Source: Pseudomonadota bacterium (GTDB lineage: Bacteria > Pseudomonadota > Alphaproteobacteria > Acetobacterales > Acetobacteraceae). From it: a stretch of 64,000 nt of DNA. The notes beneath the pieces are model-generated. The model made no database searches. It saw only the letters and a list, made by a program, of their open reading frames with translations, and was not told the origin of the DNA. The DNA lies in NCBI GenBank assembly GCA_021780935.1, contig JAJXXT010000138.1:1-64000 (forward strand). Reading direction: 5' to 3'. Each line of letters starts with the position of its first letter. Position 1 is the stretch's first letter. The translations under genes were made by a program, and so were the position numbers. Positions 30,217 to 39,143 of this stretch are shown here, piece by piece.

Positions 30217-31176
30217 CTAACGCAGAAAGCGCGAGACGATGCGGCCGGGCGGCGAGAAGCCGCGCGGCCGCCACAGCAGCGAGACCGCGATCGCAACCCC
30301 GATCGCGACGATGCGCAGCGAGGCGCCACCGGTGGCCATGGATTGCGGCAGAATCGTCGCAAACAGCCAGCCCGCGCCGCTCCACAACCCCCAGATCGCG
30401 AGCGTGCCGACGAACGCGCCGCGATGGCTGCCGACGCCGCCGACCACCAGCATCGCCCAGAGCTGGAAGGTCAAAACGGGAACGAAATTATCGGGTGCGA
30501 TGTAGCCAATGAGGCTGCCCTGCACGGCGCCCGCCAGCCCCATGGCCGCCGCACCCAGCGCCATCGCCTGGATGCGCAGCTGCCGTGGGTCGCAGCCGAG
30601 TGAGGCGGCCGCTGCCTCGTCCTGCGCCAGTGCTCGCAGGGCCCGTCCGAAGGGACCCGCGGTGATGCGGTCGATCGCGAGCCAGGCGGCGCCGGCGACG
30701 GCCGCCGTGATCGCGAGATCAAGCAGGCCGCGCCCGAGGCCGCCGGGCGGTACGGTGGCGAGCAGATGCGGGATGAAGGCGATGCCGAAGGGCCCGCCGG
30801 TGAGCCCCTGGGCGTTGGCCGCCAGCTCCTGCAAGGCGACCGCGATGCCGAATGTTCCGATGGCAAGATAATCGGCGCGCAGCCGCAGCGTCGCGAGGCC
30901 GACCACGGCGGCGGCGGCGGCCGAGGCAAGGGCCGCACCCGCCCAGCCCACCAGCACCGGCAGGCCAAGCCCGCTGACATGGCCCGGCCCCGCCACTCCG
31001 TGCCAGGCCGGCACGGTGAGCAGGGCCGAGACATAGGCGCCGATGCCGATGAAGCCGGCGACGCCGACATTGAACAGCCCCGCGAAGCCCCATTGCACGT
31101 TGAGCCCAAGCACCGCGATGAAGTTCACCAGAACCTCGGTGACAAAAAACGCGATGTAGGAGAGTGTGCCGATCAT
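30217..31176 (-). CDS. livM: branched-chain amino acid-type ABC permease (LivM)
   Basis: 319 aa with about nine membrane segments and the LivM patterns GLNVQWGFAGLFNVGVAGFIGIGAY (26-50) and GGVGSHRGAFVGT near the C-terminus. It pairs with LivH. ATG 31176 is 4 bases after livH; the frame extends upstream only into livH. In alphaproteobacteria, Liv-type transporters next to ring-cleavage genes often carry aromatic acids, and the substrate here is open. Confidence 0.88.
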   Translation of the reverse strand: MIGTLSYIAFFVTEVLVNFIAVLGLNVQWGFAGLFNVGVAGFIGIGAYVSALLTVPAWHGVAGPGHVSGLGLPVLVGWAGAALASAAAAAVVGLATLRLRADYLAIGTFGIAVALQELAANAQGLTGGPFGIAFIPHLLATVPPGGLGRGLLDLAITAAVAGAAWLAIDRITAGPFGRALRALAQDEAAAASLGCDPRQLRIQAMALGAAAMGLAGAVQGSLIGYIAPDNFVPVLTFQLWAMLVVGGVGSHRGAFVGTLAIWGLWSGAGWLFATILPQSMATGGASLRIVAIGVAIAVSLLWRPRGFSPPGRIVSRFLR

Positions 31177-31180
31177 TGCC

Positions 31181-32083
31181 TCAACGTTCCATGCCGAACA
31201 GGCCCTGCGGGCGCACCAGCAGCACCGCCAGCAGCAGGAGGAACGCGACGCCGCCCCGCCAGGCGGCACCGATGAAGGGCACCGCCAGCGCCTCCGCAAC
31301 CCCCACGATCATGCCGCCGGCGAGCGCGCCCGGCACGCTGCCCACACCGCCGAGGATGACACCGGCAAACAGCGGCAGCAGCAGGTTGAAGCCCATATAG
31401 GGGTTGATCTGCACCGTCAGGCCGAGGAACACGCCAGCCAGGCAAGCGAGGCCGCCGCCGAGCCACCACGTGGCGCGCACCACTCGCGCGGGGTCGATCC
31501 CCGCGACGCGGGCGAGATCCGGGTTTTCCGCAACGGCCCGCATCGCCCGGCCCATCGCGGTCCGGGTGAGCAGCACGTGCAGGGCCACCCCCGCGATGGC
31601 GGCGAGTGCGACGACCGCAAGCTGGTCGGGTGTCGCCCGCACGCCGAAGCCCAGCGGCATGGCGATTTGCAGGTCGTGGCTGAAATATTTCGGCTCGGGC
31701 GTGAAGGCGAATTCGATCAGGCTGCGCACGGCGAGTGAGGCGCCAAAACTCGCCATCACCAGCACAATCTCCTCGCCGCGTCGGCGCAACCGAGCGAACA
31801 GCAGCCAGTCCAGCAGCAGCGCCAGACCGCCTGTCGCCGCCATCGCCACTGGCAGAGCGACGATCAACGGCCAGCCGAAGGAGAACGGGCCGATGCCGCT
31901 GCCACCGAGAAATTGCGATATGGCGCCCGCCACCAGCAGCGCCGCGTAGGCACCCACGGTGAGGAAGTCACCGTGGACGAAATTAGCAAAGCGCAGGATG
32001 GAATAGGCGAGCGTGAGGCCCACGCCGCCGAGGCCCAGCAGCGCGCCGGTCAGGATGCCGTCGGCAAGGAACTGCGGGTTCAT
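31181..32083 (-). CDS. livH: branched-chain amino acid-type ABC permease (LivH)
   Basis: 300 aa, about eight membrane segments. Blocks LGLGGVGLTLAYSILRFANFVHGDFLTVGAY (16-46) and GRAMRAVAENPDLARVAGID with LFAGVILGGVGSVPGALAGG define LivH. Its ATG overlaps the livF stop by 4 bases. Confidence 0.9.
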   Translation of the reverse strand: MNPQFLADGILTGALLGLGGVGLTLAYSILRFANFVHGDFLTVGAYAALLVAGAISQFLGGSGIGPFSFGWPLIVALPVAMAATGGLALLLDWLLFARLRRRGEEIVLVMASFGASLAVRSLIEFAFTPEPKYFSHDLQIAMPLGFGVRATPDQLAVVALAAIAGVALHVLLTRTAMGRAMRAVAENPDLARVAGIDPARVVRATWWLGGGLACLAGVFLGLTVQINPYMGFNLLLPLFAGVILGGVGSVPGALAGGMIVGVAEALAVPFIGAAWRGGVAFLLLLAVLLVRPQGLFGMER

Positions 32084-32808
32084 GCGGCGTGCGCGCCTTC
32101 CAACTGGCCAAGAAACAATCGCCCCAGCAGCTTGCCGTCGCGCAGGGGCGCCGCCGGGCCTTCATGCGCGACGCGCCCCTCCACCAGCACCAGCGCGCGA
32201 TGCGCGATACCCAGCGCCGCGGCGACATTCTGTTCCACCAGGATCATGGCCACACCCCGGGTCGCGATCCGGGCAATACCGGTGAACACGCCAGCGACCA
32301 GCGCCGGCGACAGCCCGGCCGAGGGCTCGTCGAGCAGCAGCACGCGCGGCTCGGGGATCAGCGCGCGGGCGATGGCCAGCATCTGCCGCTGCCCGCCGGA
32401 GAGACGGCCGGCGGCGAGCCCGGGGCGGGCGGCCAGATCGGGGAAGGTGGTCAGCATCGCCTCGATGCGCGCGGCGCGGCGGGCGCGCGGCAGGATCGCG
32501 GCGCCGATCTCGAGATTTTCGCGGATGCTCATGCGCGCAAAGACATTCTCCGTCTGCGGCACGAAGGCGATGCCCTCGCGCACCAGCGCATGGGCCGGCG
32601 CGGTCACGCGCTGCCCGTCGAGCGCGATGCTGCCCTCGCGTTGTGCGGTGAGACCCGCGATGGCCTTGGCGAGCGTCGATTTCCCGGCGCCGTTGGGGCC
32701 GAGCAGGGTCACGATCTCGCCGGCCGCGACGCTGAAGGAAACGCCGCGCACGATCGGCAGCCCCTTCTCGTAGCCGGCAACAATGTTCTCGACCGCTAGC
32801 GTCGTCAC
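32080..32808 (-). CDS. livF: branched-chain amino acid-type ABC ATPase (LivF)
   Basis: 242 aa. Walker A GPNGAGKSTL (about 37-46), signature LSGGQRQMLAIARAL, Walker B VLLLDEPSAGL and the H-loop region VEQN. GTG start in a GTGA overlap with livG. Energises the LivHM channel together with LivG. Confidence 0.92.
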   Translation of the reverse strand: MTTLAVENIVAGYEKGLPIVRGVSFSVAAGEIVTLLGPNGAGKSTLAKAIAGLTAQREGSIALDGQRVTAPAHALVREGIAFVPQTENVFARMSIRENLEIGAAILPRARRAARIEAMLTTFPDLAARPGLAAGRLSGGQRQMLAIARALIPEPRVLLLDEPSAGLSPALVAGVFTGIARIATRGVAMILVEQNVAAALGIAHRALVLVEGRVAHEGPAAPLRDGKLLGRLFLGQLEGAHAA

Positions 32809-33551
32809 GCGGCGGCACCGAGATAGCTCGCGGCGACGCGCGGGTTGGCCAGCACCTCGGCGGCGCTGCCGGAGGCGATGATGCGCCCGGACTCCATTGC
32901 ATGAACGCGGTCGCAGAGGAAGCTGATGAAACCCATGTTGTGCTCGACCATCAGCAGGCCGATGCCCTCGTCGCGCAGGCTGGCGAGGTGCTCGCCGATC
33001 GTCGCGAGCAGGGAGGGATTCACGCCCGCCGCCGGCTCGTCGAGCAGGATCATGCGCGGGCGGGCCATCAGCACGCGGCCGAGCTCCAGCAGCTTGTGCT
33101 GCCCGCCGGAAAGCACGCGTGCGGGTTCGCCGGCGAGGCGGGAGAGCGCCAGGCGATCCAGGATCTCCCGCGCCTGGTCGCGCGCCGCGAGTTCGCGGGC
33201 GCGGGTGCGGCCGGGGGCCAGAGCTGCTTCCAGCATCGCGCCTCGCGGCGCGCTCACCATCAGGTTTTCGAGCACCGTCAGTGCGGGGAAGGGGCGTGGG
33301 ATCTGGAACGTGCGGCCGAGCCCGGCGGCGAGGCGCGCCTGGGCGGGCAGGTGGGTGAGTGAACGCCCCTCGAAACGAATTTCGCCGGCGGTCGAGCGGA
33401 TGGCGCCGGCGATGAGGTTGAACAGCGTCGTCTTGCCGGCACCATTAGGCCCGATCAGGCCGGTGATGCCGCCCGGGGGCGCGCTGATGCTGACGCCGTC
33501 CACCGCCGCGACACCGCCGAACCGCACCACCGCGTCGCGGATCTCCAGCAC
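32805..33551 (-). CDS. livG: branched-chain amino acid-type ABC ATPase (LivG)
   Basis: 248 aa. Walker A GPNGAGKTTLFNLI, the LivG-typical insert, signature LSGGQHKLLELGRVL, Walker B ILLDEPAAGVNP and VEHNMGFI. GTG 33551 is preferred because GGGAGAG lies 5 bases upstream; the frame extends to 33809 without support. First gene of livG-F-H-M; the binding protein is probably the LivK-type gene at 35646. Confidence 0.9.
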   Translation of the reverse strand: MLEIRDAVVRFGGVAAVDGVSISAPPGGITGLIGPNGAGKTTLFNLIAGAIRSTAGEIRFEGRSLTHLPAQARLAAGLGRTFQIPRPFPALTVLENLMVSAPRGAMLEAALAPGRTRARELAARDQAREILDRLALSRLAGEPARVLSGGQHKLLELGRVLMARPRMILLDEPAAGVNPSLLATIGEHLASLRDEGIGLLMVEHNMGFISFLCDRVHAMESGRIIASGSAAEVLANPRVAASYLGAAA

Positions 33552-33638
33552 AGAAACTCTCCCATCGATAGAGCCGGCGCGGCTTCCCTTGACCCGGCGC
33601 GACATCAAGGCATGCTTGCCGTGCCGCGGGCAAGCCGC

Positions 33639-34145
33639 ATGGCGAGCCCAGGCAAGAGGCAGGAGGCAACCCTGAGCCAGACGATCCGCGTCAGTGAAGC
33701 CCGCTCGGGGCTCGACGTCACCGCCGAGCTCGACACGGCGCGGGCGCCGGCCAACGCCGCGTTCCTGTGGAACCTGCTGGCGCAGCCGCGCGAGATCGAG
33801 GGCATCCACGCGATGTGGACCGGCCCCGAGATATCCTGCCCGGTGCCGGACGCGATGCTGGCGCCGGAACAGCGCCGTCCCTTGCCGGTCGAATGCGGAA
33901 CGATCATGCCGCAGCCTGGCGAGATCGTGCTCGCCTATCTGCCGGCGCGATTCTGGGGCGGGGGCGAGGCGCCGGTGTTCGATATCGGGCTGTTCTACGG
34001 CCGCCAGGCGCGCCTGTTTTTTCCGGTGGGCTGGATCACCGGCAGTGTTGTGGGCCGGGTCGCGGACGGGGCGGCGCTGGCGGCGGGGTGCGAGGCGATC
34101 CGCCGCAGCGGGCAGGCGACGCTGCGGTTTTCCCGCCAGCCATGA
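33639..34145 (+). CDS. DUF3830 family protein (cyclophilin-like fold)
   Basis: About 157-168 aa, depending on start. Family blocks are ARSGLDVTAELDTARAP, EGIHAMWTGPEISCPVP and GGEAPVFDIGLFYGRQARLFFPVGW. The fold is cyclophilin-like and the function unknown; I recall members beside ABC transporters and amidohydrolases for small-molecule catabolism. ATG 33639 is listed, but the best ribosome site (GGCAGGAGG, 33656-33666) leads to CTG 33672, giving (M)SQTIRVSEARSG, which fits the family N-terminus better. Divergent from livG, and overlaps the next gene by 4 bases. Confidence 0.75.
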   Translation: MASPGKRQEATLSQTIRVSEARSGLDVTAELDTARAPANAAFLWNLLAQPREIEGIHAMWTGPEISCPVPDAMLAPEQRRPLPVECGTIMPQPGEIVLAYLPARFWGGGEAPVFDIGLFYGRQARLFFPVGWITGSVVGRVADGAALAAGCEAIRRSGQATLRFSRQP

Positions 34146-34501
34146 GCCCAGGCATGAACCCAGCCCAAAACCCAGCGATCAATGGGGAGTTCACGCTCTG
34201 GGATTTGCGGGTGACCGTGGAGGCGCCGGCGGGTGCCACGCTCTATTGCGGTGCCCGGCCCGGCGACTGGTTCGAGCTGCGCGGCGAGATGCTGCACCTG
34301 CCGCCGGGGCAGAGCTTCTCGATCTATTCGCTCGCCGCGCTGCTGCCGCTGCTGCCGGCCAAGCAGCGCGTCTGCGACCCCGCGGACTGGATGGCGACCG
34401 ACGATCTCGTAGCCTGCCCCGACCCGAACTGCCCGAGCCGCTTTCGCATCACGCGCGTGGGCGAACGCCGATTCCACCGCGCGGAGGTGACCGCAACATG
34501 A
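34142..34501 (+). CDS. TIGR04076 family protein
   Basis: 119 aa. Core: VTVEAPAGATLYCGARPGDWFELRGEMLHLPPGQSFSIYSLAALLPLLPAKQR, then DWMATDDLVACPDPNCPSRFRI. It has the Cys, CPDPNC and PLLPAKQR features of this uncharacterised family, which often stands next to aldo/keto reductases. The CxxxxC pair near the end could bind metal. It overlaps both neighbours by 4 bases, so DUF3830, TIGR04076 and the reductase form one operon. Confidence 0.75.
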   Translation: MSPGMNPAQNPAINGEFTLWDLRVTVEAPAGATLYCGARPGDWFELRGEMLHLPPGQSFSIYSLAALLPLLPAKQRVCDPADWMATDDLVACPDPNCPSRFRITRVGERRFHRAEVTAT

Positions 34502-35538
34502 GCCTGGAACGGGTGGAGCTGGCGGCCGGCTATACTGTTCCACGGCTGATCAAGGGTGGCTGGCAGCTTGCCGGCGGCCATGGCGCGATCGACCACGCGG
34601 CGGCGCTGGCGGACATGGACGCCTATGTCGCCGCCGGCGTCACCGCGTTCGACTGTGCCGATATCTATACCGGCGTCGAGCAGCTCATCGGCGACTGGCG
34701 GCGCGCGCATCCCGATGCTGCCCGGCCGGTGCGGGTGCATACCAAATTCGTGCCCGACCTCGCGGCCCTGGCGACGCTGCGGGCGGCGGACATCGAAACG
34801 CTGATCGACCGCTCGCGCGCCAGGCTTGGCATGGAGACGCTCGACCTCGTGCAATTCCACTGGTGGGACCTCACGATTCCAGGCTGGGTGGAGACGGCGC
34901 GGACGCTGGCGTCCCTGCGCGAGCGCGGCTGGATCCGCCTGCTGGGCGGTACGAATTTCGATACGACATCGCTGCAAACCATGGCCGAGGCCGGCGTGTC
35001 CATGGCCACGATGCAGGTGCAGTACTCGGTGCTGGACGACCGTCCGGCGAAGCGGATGGTGCCCTGGGCGCGCACCTGCGGTCTGCGGCTGCTCTGCTAC
35101 GGCACGGTTGCCGGCGGGTTTCTCTCCGAGCGCTGGCGCGGGCAGCCGGACCCCGGCATGGCGCTCGAAAACCGCAGCCTGGTGAAATACAAGCTCGTCA
35201 TCGACGATGCCGGCGGCTGGGATTTCTTCCAGGCGTTGCTCGATGCCCTGGCCGGGGTCGCGGCGCGGCACGGGGTGGACATTGCCGCGGTCGCCATCCG
35301 CCACGTGCTGGAGCAGGAGGGCGTGGCCGCGGCGATCGTCGGCGTGCGCCATGGCGGGCACCTCGCCGCCCATCTGCGCGCCGCCAGCCTCGCGCTCGAT
35401 GCCGCGGACCGCGCGGCGCTCGGTGCGGTGCTGGCGCAGCGCCGGCCACTCGACGGCGATGTGTACGAGCTGGAACGTGACCGCGAGGGACCGCACGGCC
35501 GGATCATGAAATACGACCTGAGCCGCGCCCCGCACTGA
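34498..35538 (+). CDS. aldo/keto reductase
   Basis: 346 aa TIM-barrel oxidoreductase. The catalytic Asp52 and Tyr57 are in FDCADIYTGVE, the Lys in VHTKFVP, and the His in LVQFHWWD. NADPH-binding residues lie near the C-terminus (AIVGVRHGGHLAAHL). It reduces an aldehyde or ketone; the natural substrate is unknown. Third gene of a 4-base-overlap operon. A stem-loop at 35550-35580 follows. Confidence 0.88.
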   Translation: MSLERVELAAGYTVPRLIKGGWQLAGGHGAIDHAAALADMDAYVAAGVTAFDCADIYTGVEQLIGDWRRAHPDAARPVRVHTKFVPDLAALATLRAADIETLIDRSRARLGMETLDLVQFHWWDLTIPGWVETARTLASLRERGWIRLLGGTNFDTTSLQTMAEAGVSMATMQVQYSVLDDRPAKRMVPWARTCGLRLLCYGTVAGGFLSERWRGQPDPGMALENRSLVKYKLVIDDAGGWDFFQALLDALAGVAARHGVDIAAVAIRHVLEQEGVAAAIVGVRHGGHLAAHLRAASLALDAADRAALGAVLAQRRPLDGDVYELERDREGPHGRIMKYDLSRAPH

Positions 35539-35549
35539 GCGCGTCATGT

Positions 35550-35580
35550 CGGAAGCCATCTTGTCATAACCGGGCTTCCG
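35550..35580. terminator. stem-loop after the aldo/keto reductase gene
   Basis: CGGAAGCC (35550-35557) and GGCTTCCG (35573-35580) are perfect 8-bp arms around a 15-base loop, placed 12 bases after the reductase stop. There is no T-tract, so termination strength is uncertain. Confidence 0.45.
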
Positions 35581-35645
35581 CCGCACCCTTGTCTCCGCGC
35601 GGCGCCGGTCTCGCGACGCTGACACCACCGAGAGGAATCCTCCGC

Positions 35646-36902
35646 ATGATACGGTTCAAGCTTCCGCTCCTCGCCGCCCTGGTCGTGGGTCTCGCGGCGG
35701 CGCCCGCGCTGGCGTGCACCACCACCATCGGCGTCGTGATGTCGCTCACCGGCCCCGCCGGCGCCTATGGCCAGGCGGGGGCCAAGGCGGTGCAGATGGC
35801 CTTCCGCGACATCAACAAAGCGGGTGGCGCCGCCGGCTGCCAGCTCGCCGCCGATATCCGCGATGCCCAGACCAGCGGCTCGGTCGCGGTGGACCAGGCG
35901 AAGCAGCTGGTGGATGTCGAGCACGTGCCGGGCATCATCGGCGGCATCATTTCCTCGGTCACCCTGCCGATCCTCACCGCGGTGACGGCGCCGGCGAGGG
36001 TGCCGCAGATCTCGCCGGCATCCTCCTCGCCGACGCTGACCACGCTGGGCGAGGAGGGCAAGACCAACGGCATCTTCTTCCGCACCATCACCTCGGACGC
36101 GCTGCAGGGCGTGGTGGCGGCGCAATACGCCATGTCACTGGGCTTCAAGAAGCTTGCGATCATCCACGTCAACAATGATTTCGGCGCCAACATGGTCCGC
36201 GAATTCTCCGCCGCCTACAAGAAACTCGGCGGCACCATCACCTCCGACACGCCATACAACGAGAAGCAATCCTCCTATTCGGCGGAGGTGACGGCCGCGA
36301 TGGCCGGCAAGCCGGACGCCCTCTACCTCGTCAGCTATCCCGTCGATGGCGCGACCATCGCGCGCGCGTGGATCAGCCAGGGCGGGCCGCAGAAATTCCT
36401 GCTCAATGACGGCATGAACAGCGCCACCTTCATCAAGGCGGTCGGCGCCAAGTATCTCAACCACGCCTATGGCACGTCCTCGGGCACCGAACCCACCGCC
36501 TCGACCACCTACTTCAAAAAGAACTTCAAGGCGTTCTCGAAGCTGGACCCGGGCTCGCCGGGGGCCGTGCAATCCTATGACGCGGCGGCGATCATGGGCC
36601 TTGCGGTGGCGATCGCGGGCAAGCCGGACCCGGCTGCCATCACCGCCGGCATCCGTGCCGCGGTGGACCCGAAGGGCACGCCCATCACCGCCGGTCCCGC
36701 GGGGTTCCGCAAGGCGCTGGCGCTGATCAAGGCGCATAAGCCGATCCGCTATGTGGGCGTGATCGGGCCGATCTCGTTCGACAAGGTCGGCGACATCACC
36801 GGCCCGTTCGACAAATGGAAAATCGCCGGCGGCACGATCGTCTCGACGGGCCAGGTCTCGACGGCGGCGGTGACGAAGCTGGTCCAGCGCCTCGGCAACT
36901 GA
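35646..36902 (+). CDS. Liv-type ABC transporter substrate-binding protein
   Basis: 418 aa with a signal peptide (MIRFKLPLLAALVVGLAAAPALA, cut near residue 23). The type 1 periplasmic binding fold starts TTIGVVMSLTGPAGAYGQAGAKAVQMAF. PQISPASSSPTLTTLG is the ligand-site loop of LivK-like proteins. It is probably the binding partner of livGFHM; the ligand is unknown (amino acid or aromatic acid). An FAD oxidase gene follows 35 bases later, which could point to an amino acid ligand. Confidence 0.87.
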   Translation: MIRFKLPLLAALVVGLAAAPALACTTTIGVVMSLTGPAGAYGQAGAKAVQMAFRDINKAGGAAGCQLAADIRDAQTSGSVAVDQAKQLVDVEHVPGIIGGIISSVTLPILTAVTAPARVPQISPASSSPTLTTLGEEGKTNGIFFRTITSDALQGVVAAQYAMSLGFKKLAIIHVNNDFGANMVREFSAAYKKLGGTITSDTPYNEKQSSYSAEVTAAMAGKPDALYLVSYPVDGATIARAWISQGGPQKFLLNDGMNSATFIKAVGAKYLNHAYGTSSGTEPTASTTYFKKNFKAFSKLDPGSPGAVQSYDAAAIMGLAVAIAGKPDPAAITAGIRAAVDPKGTPITAGPAGFRKALALIKAHKPIRYVGVIGPISFDKVGDITGPFDKWKIAGGTIVSTGQVSTAAVTKLVQRLGN

Positions 36903-36937
36903 CCGGCCGGCGGCAGGCGGCTCTTTCCCGGCGCGTC

Positions 36938-38257
36938 ATGGCGCAGGCGCCGAGCCCATCGGGTGCGTCTCTCTGGGCGGAGGTAGCGCGGGAGGCGGCG
37001 AGCTATCCCGCCCTGGCGCGGGATCTCGACGTCGATATCGCGGTCATCGGCGGCGGCATCCACGGTCTCGCCGCGGCCCTGGCGGCAGCACAGCGCGGGG
37101 CTCGCGTGGCGGTGCTGGAGGCGGTGGCGATCGGCCACGGCGCCTCGGGGCGCAACGGCGGCCTGGTGGTGCCGAGCCTGCCGCGCGTCGGCCCCGAAGC
37201 CGTGGTCCGGGCCTATGGGCAGGAACGTGGCGCGGCATTCATCCGCCTTGTGCTCGGCGCGCCGGGTGAGGTGTTCGGGCTGATCCGCCGCTACGGCATC
37301 GATTGCGGGGCGCTTCAGTCCGGCTGGCTGAACCCCGCGCATGCGCCGGCCCTTGTCGCCGGCCTGGAACGTCGCCTTGCCGCCTGGCAGCGCTTTGGCA
37401 GCCAGGCACGGCTGCTCTCGGCGGCGGAGACGCGCCGGCGCATCGGCTCCGCTCGGTTCCACGCGGCCATCGCGGATCCGACGGGCGGGCATCTCAACCC
37501 GCTGGCCTATACGCGCGGCCTGGCGCGGGTCGCGGCGGCGGCGGGTGCGCGCGTTCACGAGGCGACCCAAGTGCGCGGCGTCACGCGCGTGGGCGAGCGC
37601 TGGCGGCTGCAAACCGATATCGGCTGCGTCACCGCCGTGCGCGTGCTGCAGGCGACCAACGCGCAGCCGCCGGGCATATCGGGTGATGCGGGTGCCGCCG
37701 GCACGGTGCCGCTCGTCGTCTATGAACTCGCAACCCCGGTGCTCACGGCCGTCCAGCGCGCCGCCATCCTGCCGGGCGGCGAGGCGATGTCGGACACGCG
37801 CAACAACCTGTTTGCCTGCTGCATCGAGGAGACCGGCCGCATCGTCACCGGCGGCATGGCGCCGCTGACGCAGATCGGCGCGCGGGGCTGGCTGCCGCCG
37901 ATGCTGGCGCGCCGGCTCGGCCGCATCTTTCCCGAGCTGGCGCCGGTGCGGTTCGACCATGTGTGGTCAGGGCGCGCGTCGCTGACGCCGGATTTCCTGC
38001 CGCGCCTGTTCGAGCCGGCGACGGGATGGGTCGTGCCGATTACCTGCAACGGTCGCGGTGTGGCGCTCTCGACCGCGCTTGGCGCCCGGGTCGGGGCGTG
38101 GCTCGCCACCGGCGACGATGCCGACCTGCCGCTGCCGCGCAGCGCGCCGCGGGGCATCAGGCTGCACCCGCTCGCGGCACGCCTGCCGCAATGGCTGCTG
38201 CCGCTCGGCATGCTCGCCGATGCGCGGGCGGAGCGACGTCGGGCGAGCGTGTCGTGA
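36938..38257 (+). CDS. FAD-dependent oxidoreductase (DAO family)
   Basis: 439 aa. FAD-binding start DIAVIGGGIHGLAAALAAAQRGARVAVLE (33-61, with GxGxxG), then GHGASGRNGGLVVPS, the usual DAO substrate-loop motif. The C-terminal RFDHVWSGRASLTPDFLPR to GRGVALSTALG is the second FAD contact. It oxidises a C-N bond of an amine or amino acid, as do glycine/sarcosine-type oxidases and gamma-glutamylputrescine oxidase. ATG 36938; earlier codons lie inside the binding-protein gene region. Confidence 0.85.
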   Translation: MAQAPSPSGASLWAEVAREAASYPALARDLDVDIAVIGGGIHGLAAALAAAQRGARVAVLEAVAIGHGASGRNGGLVVPSLPRVGPEAVVRAYGQERGAAFIRLVLGAPGEVFGLIRRYGIDCGALQSGWLNPAHAPALVAGLERRLAAWQRFGSQARLLSAAETRRRIGSARFHAAIADPTGGHLNPLAYTRGLARVAAAAGARVHEATQVRGVTRVGERWRLQTDIGCVTAVRVLQATNAQPPGISGDAGAAGTVPLVVYELATPVLTAVQRAAILPGGEAMSDTRNNLFACCIEETGRIVTGGMAPLTQIGARGWLPPMLARRLGRIFPELAPVRFDHVWSGRASLTPDFLPRLFEPATGWVVPITCNGRGVALSTALGARVGAWLATGDDADLPLPRSAPRGIRLHPLAARLPQWLLPLGMLADARAERRRASVS

Positions 38258-38363
38258 CGCGGCGGACGGTGGGAAGACAATTGCGGCGGCTGTGCCGGCA
38301 CCGATATGCGGATAGGGTGCATCGACCGCCTCTATCGACGATTTCCTCAGCCATGGACACGCC

Positions 38364-39143
38364 ATGAAATTTCCCTTCCGCCGCGCCCGCATCCCTGTTC
38401 TGGCCCTGCATGGGGTGATCGGCCGGCGCGGCACGATTCATATCGGCGCCTACGAGAAGCCGATCGCGCGCGCGGCGGCGCTGGCCAAGCGGTGCGGCCA
38501 TCTCGTGCTGGATATCGACAGCCCCGGCGGCTCGCCGGTGCAGTCCGACCTCGTCGCCTCGGCGCTGCGCCGGGCGGCAGAAAAGGAAGGGTTCCGCATC
38601 CATGCCGCGATCGCCGATCTCGGTGCCTCGGGCGGGTACTGGATCGCCTGCGCCGCGGATCGCATCCTCGCCAACCCCATGAGCATCGTGGGTTCCATCG
38701 GGGTCATCGGCGGCGGCTTCGGGTTTCCGGAGGCGATCGCCAGGCTCGGCATCGAGCGGCGAGTCTACAAGGCCGGCGCCAACAAGCTGCGGCTCGACCC
38801 GTTCCTGCCGGAACGGGCGGAGGATGTCGCCTTCACGGAGGCGCTGATGAACGACATCCACCACGGCTTCGTCGCCTGGGTGAAGCGGCGGCGCGGCTCT
38901 GCCCTGAAACCCGGCGAGGAGCTGTTCGACGGCGGCTACATGCTCGGTTCGCGCGCGGTCGAGGTCGGGCTCGCGGACGGTCTCGGCGATGTCGCCTCCC
39001 TGGTGCGGGAACTCGCGGGCGAGAAGGGGCGGGCGGTGCGGATCGGGCCCAGGCGGCGCGGGCTGCTCGGTCGCATCCCGGGACTCGCGCTCGAGGCGTT
39101 GGCCGATCGCGCGGCCGAATCCCGCTTCCCCACACTCGGGTGA
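38364..39143 (+). CDS. S49 family peptidase (SppA/SohB-like)
   Basis: 259 aa, short single-domain form. Conserved LVLDIDSPGGSPVQSDLV, catalytic Ser in ADLGASGGYWIACAAD, and the general-base Lys probably in RVYKAGANK. No signal or membrane helix is evident, so it may act in the cytoplasm or at the membrane face on signal-peptide fragments or misfolded proteins. Shares one base with the next start. Confidence 0.88.
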   Translation: MKFPFRRARIPVLALHGVIGRRGTIHIGAYEKPIARAAALAKRCGHLVLDIDSPGGSPVQSDLVASALRRAAEKEGFRIHAAIADLGASGGYWIACAADRILANPMSIVGSIGVIGGGFGFPEAIARLGIERRVYKAGANKLRLDPFLPERAEDVAFTEALMNDIHHGFVAWVKRRRGSALKPGEELFDGGYMLGSRAVEVGLADGLGDVASLVRELAGEKGRAVRIGPRRRGLLGRIPGLALEALADRAAESRFPTLG

